6,068 nucleotides of DNA from an uncultured Eubacteriales bacterium (GCA_959021945.1 CAUEYG010000111.1:1-6068); one strand, 5' to 3'; counted from the stretch's first letter, positions 1 through 6,068 are shown. A program made the numbers and translations. Notes: generated by a model from the letters alone, not told the origin.

Positions 1-2
1 TC

Positions 3-161
3 ATTCCTGCTACCATTGGCCTGGAAAAACCGGATCCAGAGCTGACCCTGGATTATGTACCAAACAAGGGAAGAGATGCAGAACTCAAGTATGTGCTGAC
101 TAACTCTCTGGGGTTTGGCGGCCATAATGGAACGTTAGTTGTGAAAAAGTTTGAAAAATAA
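3..161 (+). CDS. fabF: Beta-ketoacyl-ACP synthase II (FabF), C-terminal end only
   Basis: This is the last 52 codons of a gene whose start lies upstream of the window; it ends at TAA 159-161. FabF condenses malonyl-ACP with a growing acyl-ACP in the cytosolic type II fatty-acid elongation cycle. The tail carries the signature NSLGFGGHNGTLVV (residues 34-47 of the visible part), equivalent to the NSFGFGGTNGSL region of E. coli FabF, whose GFGG loop contains the phenylalanine gate of the acyl pocket. The preceding LDYVPNKGR segment also fits the end of FabF. The catalytic Cys and the two His residues lie mostly outside the visible part and cannot be checked. fabZ starts 9 bases downstream, which supports a fab operon. 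FabB-type or other condensing enzymes share this tail, but the clostridial context favours FabF. Confidence 0.93.
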   Translation: MPATIGLEKPDPELTLDYVPNKGRDAELKYVLTNSLGFGGHNGTLVVKKFEK

Positions 162-166
162 GGGGA
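160..166 (+). promoter_or_regulatory. Ribosome binding site of fabZ
   Basis: The purine run AAGGGGA overlaps the fabF stop codon and lies about 5 bases before the ATG at 171. It supports this start and suggests coupled translation of fabF and fabZ. Confidence 0.7.
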
Positions 167-170
167 AGCT

Positions 171-596
171 ATGTTATTAAATCAGGAGCAGATTAAAGAG
201 ATCATCCCCCACAGAGAACCCTTTCTGCTGGTAGATGAAGTGCTGGAAATGGAAGCGGGAAAATCCATTACAGCCATCAAACATGTGAGAGAAGAAGAAT
301 ATTATTTTCAAGGACATTTCCCTGAAAGAAAAGTAATGCCGGGGGTCCTTCAGGTAGAGGCTCTGGCCCAGGCCGGAGCTGTGGCAGTTTTGTCTCTGCC
401 AGAGCACAAAGGAAAGCTGGCCTTCTTTGGTTCCATTAAGGAAGCGAAGTTCAAACATCAGGTTGTGCCCGGAGATACCCTGACCTTAAAGGTGCATTTT
501 GAAAAATTGAGAAGTAGGGCCGGAACTGGAAAAGCAGAGGCTTATGTAGGAGACAAGCTGGCGTGCAAATGTGAAATCATGTTTATGTTCGAGTAA
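171..596 (+). CDS. fabZ: 3-hydroxyacyl-ACP dehydratase FabZ
   Basis: This is a 141-residue cytosolic hotdog-fold dehydratase that converts (3R)-hydroxyacyl-ACP to trans-2-enoyl-ACP in fatty-acid elongation. The family features are clear: IIPHREPFLLVDEV at residues 11-24, the catalytic GHFP motif with His49, and the helix motif VMPGVLQVEALAQAGA (55-70) with catalytic Glu63. The His49/Glu63 numbering matches Pseudomonas FabZ. The length is normal for FabZ and too short for FabA, and the Glu in the EALAQ helix also fits FabZ. The ATG at 171 has a good ribosome binding site and places the IIPHR motif at the usual distance from the N terminus. One oddity is the active-site loop GHFPERKVMPG, which has Glu52-Arg53-Lys54 where most family members have a Gly-x-Pro. 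The gene lies between fabF and the FabT/NMO fusion. The accB gene that often separates fabF and fabZ in Firmicutes is absent. Confidence 0.97.
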   Translation: MLLNQEQIKEIIPHREPFLLVDEVLEMEAGKSITAIKHVREEEYYFQGHFPERKVMPGVLQVEALAQAGAVAVLSLPEHKGKLAFFGSIKEAKFKHQVVPGDTLTLKVHFEKLRSRAGTGKAEAYVGDKLACKCEIMFMFE

Positions 597-600
597 GGAG
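595..600 (+). promoter_or_regulatory. Ribosome binding site that fixes the GTG start of the fusion gene
   Basis: AAGGAG overlaps the fabZ TAA stop and lies 8 bases before the GTG at 609. No in-frame ATG exists until residue 53, which would cut away half of the MarR domain, so this site decides the start. Confidence 0.8.
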
Positions 601-608
601 CGCAGGCG

Positions 609-2075
609 GTGGATAACGTAAAGAAAATAAACGATATTTTAGTGAACCTTTTCAATGTGGTTCTAAAGCTGGAAGAAAAGGCGATCAAAGAATCCACCAG
701 GAGGGATCTTTCCATTACAGAACTGCACACCTTAGTTGCCATTGGAGAGGGAAAGTCTAAAACCATGAGCCAGGTGGCTGCATCGCTTAAAATCAATGTC
801 AGCACACTGACAGCAGCAGTCAACAAGCTGGTAAAAAAGGGTTATGTGGATCGCTTTCGTATTCCTGAGGACCGGCGTATTGTAAAGATCAGACTGACCG
901 GCCAGGGCGTAGAAGCGGTCCGGGAGCACGAAGCCTTTCATATGGCCATGATTTCAGAAGCCATTTCTCAGATTCCTCAGGATGAGATTGGAAAATTTAT
1001 TGCATCTATTGATAACATTAATGAGTATCTTTTAATGCGAAAACATCCACCTGCCAGAGATCCCGGCCCCTTCCGGCTAAAGTCTCTGCAGCTGGGAGCA
1101 GTACCAGTGCCAATTCCCATTTTTCAGGGAGCACTGAGTATTGGGCTGTCCATGAGCCGCTTGGCTGCTGCTGTAGCAAAGGAAGGGGGGATGGGCGTCA
1201 TCGCTGCTTCTAAAATTGGATTCCGAGAACCGGATTTCCAGCAAAATCCTTTGGAAGCCAACAAACGGGCCCTGAAGAGGGAAATCAAAAAAGCCCTGGA
1301 ACTGGCAGGTCCTCGTGAAAGCCGGGGTCCTATTGGAGTCAATATTATGTGGTCCTCCCGTCATGTAAAGGACTATGTCAGTGCCGCTCATGAGGCGGGG
1401 GCCGAAGTTCTGGTCTGCGGCGGGGGAATTCCAACGAACCTTCCGGCTTACTGCAGGGATAAAAAAGTGGCTCTGGTTCCCATTGTTTCCTCAAAGAGAG
1501 CCGCTAACATCATTATCCGCAACTGGACGAAAAAGTACAACCGGACGCCGGACGGCTTTATTTTCCAGGGACCTATGGCCGGAGGCTATTTGGGCGTAAA
1601 AGAATCACAGATGGAAACAGCAAAAGAAGATTTTTATAAAAATATTGCGGATATAAAAGGCGAGTTAGAATCTCTGGACAATTGCCCCTTAATTGTCTGC
1701 GGCGGGATCTATAACAGAGAGGATGCGGAAAAAGCATACGCCTATGGCGCAGACGGGTTTCAGATGGGAACCCGCTTTGTGACCACCCGGGAATGCGATG
1801 CTTGTGACGCCTTTAAGAATGCTTATTTGAACTGCCGGGAAAAAGATGTTACAATTATTACAAGTCCTGAAGGATTCCCCGGAAGAGTAATCAAAAATCA
1901 TTATGCGGACCAGATTCACCAAGACCCACGATGTATTACCCAGGGGCTGATTAACGCAGCTATGGGAGACTTGGAAAAAGGGTTAGTGTTCTGCGGCAGC
2001 AAGATTTATAAAGCGGACAAAATTGAAAAGGTGGCCGACATTTTCCGGGAATTCATGGCAGGAGAAAAGCGCTGA
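609..2075 (+). CDS. FabT-like MarR regulator fused to a nitronate monooxygenase/FabK-type flavin barrel
   Basis: This 488-residue protein has two domains and starts at GTG. Residues 1-142 form a MarR-family winged helix-turn-helix: recognition region MSQVAASLKINVSTLTAAV (53-71), then KGYVDR and the wing motif PEDRR (86-90) followed by IRLTGQG. The opening INDILVNLFNVVLKLEE and the ISITELHT-like stretch around residues 35-41 strongly recall streptococcal FabT, the acyl-ACP-dependent repressor of fatty-acid synthesis genes. A Pro/Arg-rich linker of about 15 residues follows. Residues 158-488 form a TIM barrel of the nitronate monooxygenase/2-nitropropane dioxygenase/FabK family: PIPIFQGALSIGLS (167-181), GVNIM (243-247), GPMAGGYLG (321-329), the phosphate-binding GGIYNREDAEKA and GADGFQMGTRF (380-390), then SPEGFPGR (419-426). 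FMN binding is therefore likely. The active-site His expected in AGGHxG is Tyr327. The barrel resembles the clostridial NMO clade more than classic FabK, so enoyl-ACP reduction is possible from context but unproven. No internal stop or separate ribosome binding site was seen at the junction. Confidence 0.88.
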   Translation: MDNVKKINDILVNLFNVVLKLEEKAIKESTRRDLSITELHTLVAIGEGKSKTMSQVAASLKINVSTLTAAVNKLVKKGYVDRFRIPEDRRIVKIRLTGQGVEAVREHEAFHMAMISEAISQIPQDEIGKFIASIDNINEYLLMRKHPPARDPGPFRLKSLQLGAVPVPIPIFQGALSIGLSMSRLAAAVAKEGGMGVIAASKIGFREPDFQQNPLEANKRALKREIKKALELAGPRESRGPIGVNIMWSSRHVKDYVSAAHEAGAEVLVCGGGIPTNLPAYCRDKKVALVPIVSSKRAANIIIRNWTKKYNRTPDGFIFQGPMAGGYLGVKESQMETAKEDFYKNIADIKGELESLDNCPLIVCGGIYNREDAEKAYAYGADGFQMGTRFVTTRECDACDAFKNAYLNCREKDVTIITSPEGFPGRVIKNHYADQIHQDPRCITQGLINAAMGDLEKGLVFCGSKIYKADKIEKVADIFREFMAGEKR

Positions 2076-2081
2076 AGGGAG
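2075..2081 (+). promoter_or_regulatory. Ribosome binding site of addB
   Basis: AAGGGAG begins at the last base of the upstream TGA stop (2073-2075) and lies 9 bases before the ATG at 2091. It supports this start and indicates that addB is translated from the same transcript as the fusion gene. Confidence 0.7.
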
Positions 2082-2090
2082 ATTGGCCTT

Positions 2091-5000
2091 ATGCTTCATA
2101 TTTATTACGGCCGCGAAAATGTAAATAAAGACAAGTTTATATTCGACTCTATAAAAGGCAAGACCTTACTGCTGGTGCCGGATCAATTTACCCTGCAGGC
2201 AGAAAGGGATGCTTTTTTTTATCTTGGGGCAAAAGGCCTGATGGATTTAGAGGTAGTCAGCATTTCACGTTTGGGATTAAAAGTGCTTTCCGAAACAGGC
2301 GGCGGCAGGACTGCCATGGTCAATAAGTATGGAAGGCACATGCTTTTGACCAAAATCCTGCGGGAGAGCAGAGACGAGCTGGACGTATACCGGGGACTGG
2401 AAAAAAAACAGTCCTTTGTTGAAATGGTTAATAATTTTATTTCCGAGCTAAAACAGTACGGCACTGTTCCAAAAACCTTGGAAGAAATTCGTAGCTCTCT
2501 GGCAGAACATACTTTTCTGGGAAAAAAGCTAAAGGACATCCAGTTGATTTTTCAGCGCTATGAAGAATGCATACAGGGAAAATATCTGGATACAGAGGAT
2601 TATGTAAGTCTGTACACAGAGAAAATAGGGCAATCAAGTATGGTTCGGAGCTCTGAAATCTGGATTTACGGTTTTGATTCCTTTACCCCGAAAAATATTG
2701 AGGTTATTGGACAATTGACAAAAGCAGCTCCTCAGGTGCACTGCGTTTTTACTTGCAGCTATGAGGGTCGGGATCAGGAATTGTTCTCTCTGACCCAAAA
2801 TCTGATGGAACGTTTCTGCAAGAAAGCGGAAGAAGAGAACATCGCTTTTGAAAGAAAACCTATTCCTGACATTTATCAAATTACAGACAAGCTACAGGCA
2901 GTCAGACATTTGGAACAGGAACTGTACTCCATTCCCGTAAAAAAAACAGAGAATCATGAGGGAATCACCCTACTGAAAGCAGCCAATTTTTATAATGAAG
3001 CCGAGTCAGCAGCAGCAAAAGTCTTGTCCCTTGTCAGAGATCAGGGCCTTGCTTATAAAGATATTATTTTGATCTGCAATGATATGGAGGAACGGGGAGC
3101 CATTGTGAAACGGGTATTTTCCCAGTATGGGATTGATCTGTTTCTTGATAAAAAGCAGAGTATCCTTCATAACCCGGTCTCTGTCTTTTTATTATCCCTT
3201 TTGGAAATCACAGGAAGGGGATACCGTACAGAGGCGGTTTTTCGCTTGCTGAAAACAGGCTTGACAGGTCTGGAATGGGACAGGATTGAAGCATTGGAAG
3301 TATATGCACGCAAATATCAGATAAAGGGGAGTAAATGGAAAAGACCTTTTACCAGAGGCGTCAGTGAATATGCGCCAAAGGCCCTTTTGTCCCTAGAGGA
3401 GGCCAGACAGCAAATTGTAGACCTGATTGAACCGTTCCGGGAAGCCTTTCAAAAATCTGGGACCGTGAAGGAACGTGTGAAGATCTTGTATCAATATTTA
3501 TCCCAAGAGTGGCAGCTGCCGGAAAAGCTCATGGACATGATGAGCAGCCAGGAAGAAAAAGGTTATCTGGATGCTGCAGAGGAAACTGCCCAGGTGTGGG
3601 GGCTGGTTATGGATGTACTGGACCAGTTTGTGGAAGTTATCGGCCAGGAATCACTGCAGGCAGATGATTTTGGGGATATTTTAAAGGCAGGGCTTGAATC
3701 CATTGAAGTGGGGCTCTTGCCTCCGGCTGCTGACGGACTGATTATGGGCACCATGCAGCGGACACGGAGTAGTCATGTAAAGGCCATGTTGATCTTAGGA
3801 GCTAACGAGGGACTGCTTCCCGCATCAGCGCCAATGGACAGCATCTTAAACGAAGATGAAAAGCGGCTTCTTGCCGGTGAGGATGTGGAGATCTGCAAGG
3901 TAGATGAAATCCGGCTTCAAGAAGAAAAGCTGGCTATTTATAAGAACTTGGCAAAACCATCAATGGGTCTGTGGATTAGCTGCTCTGCTTCAGATATAGA
4001 TGGGAAAGAAATAAAGCCGTCCCAGATTTTTTTAAAGTTGCAGGATATTTATCCGGGCCTTGAACCAATACCGGAAATTGTAAAAAATGGGAATGCAAAG
4101 GAATTGCTTCAGGCAAAGGCCGCAGCAAAAGAATATTTGACAGCAGCGCTCCGTCATATGGCAGACGGAGAGAAACTGGATCCAGTATGGGAGACAGCTG
4201 CCGGATGGTATGAAAAAAGAGGGGAACTTTCTGCTGTCAGGGAAGGGCTATTTTTTACCAATCGTCAAAAAGACTTGGAGCAGGAGCTGATACAGAGGTT
4301 ATATAAAAAAGACGGTTGGGAAGAAATGGCGGTGAGCCCTTCCAGACTGGAACAGTACAGCAGGTGCCCTTTTGCCCACTTTATCAGCTATGGACTTAGG
4401 CCTGATGAGGAGCGTCTCTATGAGCTGGGCGGACGAGAGCTGGGGGACTTGTACCATACTTGCTTGATGGAATTGTCCCGGCATCTGACAAGAGAAGGCG
4501 TTCCGGTCAATGCTCCTGAATCGCCTTGGATGACGGTTTCAAAGGAAGAGTGTGAGGAAGAGATCAGCAGGATTCTAAAGGAACAAGCCGGAAGCTACAG
4601 GGAAGGTCTCATTGACAGCGGCAAGGAGGAGACCTATCGGATTGGGCGTTTAAAGGAGATCTGCAGCCAAATCAGCTGGGTGATGATCGACCACGTTCGC
4701 CGGGGAAAGATTAAAACCATGTTTTTTGAACAATCCTTTGGAGCAGGACAGAGCATTCCTCCGGTACAAGTGGATACAGACCAGGGGAAAATCCTCATTG
4801 AAGGAAAAATTGACAGAGTGGACATTTTGGAAGATGAGAAAGTCAAGATTATTGACTATAAAACCGGATATGAAAGGTTTGATGTCAACGAAGCAAAAAA
4901 AGGGTATCGCCTTCAGCTGATGCTGTACCTTCGGGCTGCTCAGCAGGAAAGGGAGCCTGCCGGTGTATTCTATTTCCTCATCAGCGAGCCCTCTGTCAGC

Positions 5001-5393
5001 GCAGAATCTTTTCAGCCGGAAGAATTAGAAAAGAAAGTGACACAGGAAACGCAAAAAACTTATAAAATGGATGGCGTCATGGTGGATGACCCTCAAGTGA
5101 TCCGGGAAATTGCCGGGGATTTCACCGGATATTCAGATATTTTCCCTGTAAAACAAACCCAAAAGGGGATTACAGGAACAGGAGCTGATAAACTTCTTGA
5201 TAAAGAAACCTTTGAAAAGCTGCAAAAAGAGATTGATGCTAAGATTGAAGAGCTTTGCGGAGGCCTCATCTCCGGAAACATTAGGATCAGGCCTAAAAAA
5301 TCAGGAGACGCTAGCGCCTGCACCTACTGCAAGTATAAAGGAATTTGCCAGTTTGATCTGGCTTTTGAAGATTGTAACTATGAGAGAATATGA
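2091..5393 (+). CDS. addB: ATP-dependent helicase/nuclease subunit B (AddB/RexB)
   Basis: This 1100-residue protein is close to the usual AddB length. AddB pairs with AddA to resect double-strand DNA ends for RecA-dependent repair, supplying one nuclease active site and the Chi-recognition fold. The N-terminal half is the helicase-like part: LLLVPDQFTLQAERD (26-40) matches the family's conserved VPDQ motif, SISRLGLKVL (57-66) follows, and RTRSSHVKAMLILGANEGLLPAS (558-579) is the conserved late helicase-like motif. The C-terminal RecB-type nuclease has His789 in LGDLYHT, GKIDRVD with Asp908, IIDYKTG with Asp922 and Lys924, and QLMLY with Gln942. The iron-sulfur cysteines are Cys759 in SRCPF and Cys1077/Cys1080/Cys1086 in CTYCKYKGIC, the same spacing as Bacillus subtilis AddB (C801, C1121, C1124, C1130). 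The N terminus lacks a recognisable Walker A: GRENVNKDKF stands where Bacillus has GRSGSGKT. addA is not the next gene downstream, although it commonly follows addB. Confidence 0.96.
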   Translation: MLHIYYGRENVNKDKFIFDSIKGKTLLLVPDQFTLQAERDAFFYLGAKGLMDLEVVSISRLGLKVLSETGGGRTAMVNKYGRHMLLTKILRESRDELDVYRGLEKKQSFVEMVNNFISELKQYGTVPKTLEEIRSSLAEHTFLGKKLKDIQLIFQRYEECIQGKYLDTEDYVSLYTEKIGQSSMVRSSEIWIYGFDSFTPKNIEVIGQLTKAAPQVHCVFTCSYEGRDQELFSLTQNLMERFCKKAEEENIAFERKPIPDIYQITDKLQAVRHLEQELYSIPVKKTENHEGITLLKAANFYNEAESAAAKVLSLVRDQGLAYKDIILICNDMEERGAIVKRVFSQYGIDLFLDKKQSILHNPVSVFLLSLLEITGRGYRTEAVFRLLKTGLTGLEWDRIEALEVYARKYQIKGSKWKRPFTRGVSEYAPKALLSLEEARQQIVDLIEPFREAFQKSGTVKERVKILYQYLSQEWQLPEKLMDMMSSQEEKGYLDAAEETAQVWGLVMDVLDQFVEVIGQESLQADDFGDILKAGLESIEVGLLPPAADGLIMGTMQRTRSSHVKAMLILGANEGLLPASAPMDSILNEDEKRLLAGEDVEICKVDEIRLQEEKLAIYKNLAKPSMGLWISCSASDIDGKEIKPSQIFLKLQDIYPGLEPIPEIVKNGNAKELLQAKAAAKEYLTAALRHMADGEKLDPVWETAAGWYEKRGELSAVREGLFFTNRQKDLEQELIQRLYKKDGWEEMAVSPSRLEQYSRCPFAHFISYGLRPDEERLYELGGRELGDLYHTCLMELSRHLTREGVPVNAPESPWMTVSKEECEEEISRILKEQAGSYREGLIDSGKEETYRIGRLKEICSQISWVMIDHVRRGKIKTMFFEQSFGAGQSIPPVQVDTDQGKILIEGKIDRVDILEDEKVKIIDYKTGYERFDVNEAKKGYRLQLMLYLRAAQQEREPAGVFYFLISEPSVSAESFQPEELEKKVTQETQKTYKMDGVMVDDPQVIREIAGDFTGYSDIFPVKQTQKGITGTGADKLLDKETFEKLQKEIDAKIEELCGGLISGNIRIRPKKSGDASACTYCKYKGICQFDLAFEDCNYERI

Positions 5394-5400
5394 GTGGAGG
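5394..5400 (+). promoter_or_regulatory. Ribosome binding site of the ferredoxin-nitroreductase gene
   Basis: GTGGAGG directly follows the addB TGA stop (5391-5393) and lies 8 bases before the ATG at 5409. It is a strong Shine-Dalgarno match and supports both the start choice and operon continuity. Confidence 0.75.
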
Positions 5401-5408
5401 TTTTAGAC

Positions 5409-6068
5409 ATGATTACCATTAATAAAGGACAATGTATTGGCTGCCTGAAATGCGTCAGTGTATGCCCGTTTACGGTGTTGGGTACTGCAGAAGGAAAGCC
5501 CTATCTGAGAGAGGATAAGGCCTGCTTGAAATGCATGCACTGTGCTGCTGCCTGTCCGCAGAACGCCATATCTTATGGTGATCAAGATGCAGTGCTGCCG
5601 CAGCAGGTGCAGCCGCTTCCAGAAAACTTTTCTGAGCTTTTAGAGAGGCACATCTTGACAAGGCGATCTTACCGGCATTTTAAAAACGAGCCTGTTGACC
5701 GGGATTTAATCGGCCATGCTTTGGAACTGGCCTCCTGGGCTCCCAGCGCTAAAAATCAACATCCGGCAAAATGGATGGTTTTGGACTCCCCGGATGTGAT
5801 CAAAAAAATAATGGACCAGATCATCCAGTATGTAAAAGACACCGGACTATCGCCGGAAATCGCCAGTGAGTATGAGGAGGAAGGCAATAATGTGGTAATG
5901 GGAAATGCGCCTACTTTAATCCTGTGTTATGGGAGAGAGAATGCGATTAATTCTCCTACCGATACGGCCATTGCCATCACAACAGCAGAATTGTTCCTGC
6001 AGGCACAGGGTGTCGGTACTTGCTGGGCCGGTTATCTGACTAGGCTCTGCAATGCCATTCCCCAAATT
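5409..6068 (+). CDS. Ferredoxin-nitroreductase fusion flavoprotein, 3' end cut by window
   Basis: The first 220 codons are visible with no stop before the window edge. Residues 1-58 are a bacterial 2x[4Fe-4S] ferredoxin domain with two complete CxxCxxCxxxC motifs: Cys9, Cys12, Cys15, Cys19-Pro and Cys39, Cys42, Cys45, Cys49-Pro. After a Gln/Pro-rich linker (about 59-75), a nitroreductase-family FMN domain begins with TRRSYRHFK (84-92), the usual FMN-phosphate contact region, followed by ELASWAPSAKNQHP and later GNAPTLILCYG and GVGTCWAGY. The likely role is FMN-dependent reduction using electrons delivered through the iron-sulfur clusters. The physiological substrate cannot be told from sequence, and family names such as nitroreductase are broad. 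This domain order is common in anaerobic Clostridia and methanogens. No signal peptide or membrane segment is seen, so it is cytosolic. It is the last gene visible in the operon and has no obvious link to lipid synthesis or DNA repair beyond co-transcription. Confidence 0.92.
   Translation, partial: MITINKGQCIGCLKCVSVCPFTVLGTAEGKPYLREDKACLKCMHCAAACPQNAISYGDQDAVLPQQVQPLPENFSELLERHILTRRSYRHFKNEPVDRDLIGHALELASWAPSAKNQHPAKWMVLDSPDVIKKIMDQIIQYVKDTGLSPEIASEYEEEGNNVVMGNAPTLILCYGRENAINSPTDTAIAITTAELFLQAQGVGTCWAGYLTRLCNAIPQI

Noticed and set aside
148..160. AGTTTGAAAAATA before fabZ as a possible FabT half-site
   Set aside because: It encodes the conserved end of FabF, lacks the palindromic partner, and lies at an intra-operon junction with no promoter visible.
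609..2075. Annotating the gene simply as FabK enoyl-ACP reductase II or nitronate monooxygenase
   Set aside because: Such a name hides the N-terminal MarR domain, and the barrel has Tyr327 at the usual active-site His plus NMO-clade insertions, so neither activity is secured by sequence.
2219..2539. Open frame on the minus strand inside addB, and similar antisense frames across the window
   Set aside because: They lie opposite strongly conserved coding sequence, have no convincing ribosome binding sites, and their translations resemble no family I recognise.
2871..2886. TTATCAAATTA stretch resembling half of a FabT operator
   Set aside because: It is inside addB coding sequence, has no matching inverted half, and such AT-rich half-sites occur by chance. 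A real operator is expected upstream of the fab operon, outside the window.
5197..5406. Second plus-strand frame across the end of addB
   Set aside because: It overlaps the iron-sulfur region of AddB, which carries the conserved CxxCxxxxxC motif in the annotated frame, so the alternative frame is a shadow.
5403..5661. Minus-strand frames opposite the start of the ferredoxin-nitroreductase
   Set aside because: The plus strand encodes two perfect 4Fe-4S motifs here, which accounts for the sequence.
1..6068. Insertion sequence, CRISPR array, tRNA or prophage features
   Set aside because: I saw no direct or inverted repeat arrays, transposase motifs or tRNA-like folds, and coding sequence fills nearly the whole window.

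Overview
The window reads as one continuous stretch of a plus-strand operon from an anaerobic Firmicute, most likely a member of the Clostridia and perhaps near Lachnospiraceae. Four things suggest this: bacterial type II fatty-acid synthesis genes with a FabT-like MarR regulator domain, a long AddB (the Firmicute-type double-strand-break repair nuclease), a two-cluster ferredoxin-nitroreductase typical of strict anaerobes, and strong AGGAG-type ribosome binding sites. Base composition looks moderate by eye. Genus and species cannot be assigned from this window.

Layout: the last 52 codons of fabF (3-161), fabZ (171-596), a 488-residue protein joining a FabT/MarR-type DNA-binding domain to a nitronate monooxygenase/FabK-type flavin TIM barrel (609-2075), addB (2091-5393), and the first 220 codons of a ferredoxin-nitroreductase fusion (5409 to the window edge). 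The gaps between genes are only 9 to 15 bases. Each is almost filled by a ribosome binding site, so the window leaves no room for intergenic promoters or terminators, and no non-coding stretch reaches 300 bases. I see no mobile element, CRISPR array, tRNA or rRNA.

FabF extends acyl-ACP and FabZ dehydrates the beta-hydroxyacyl-ACP that results. Reduction of the enoyl-ACP is the next chemical step, and the fusion protein sits where a FabK-type reductase would fit. Its barrel, however, looks more like the clostridial nitronate-monooxygenase clade than classic FabK, and the conserved active-site histidine position holds tyrosine. The fusion is the most unusual item here: a fatty-acid-synthesis repressor domain and a flavoenzyme-like domain in one chain, suggesting a trigger enzyme or a flavin/redox- or acyl-responsive regulator. 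That functional reading is inference.

addB and the ferredoxin-nitroreductase have no obvious biochemical link to lipid synthesis and probably share the transcript. AddB keeps its nuclease residues and its four iron-sulfur cysteines, but its N-terminal P-loop is degenerate. Its usual partner addA is not the next gene in this window.
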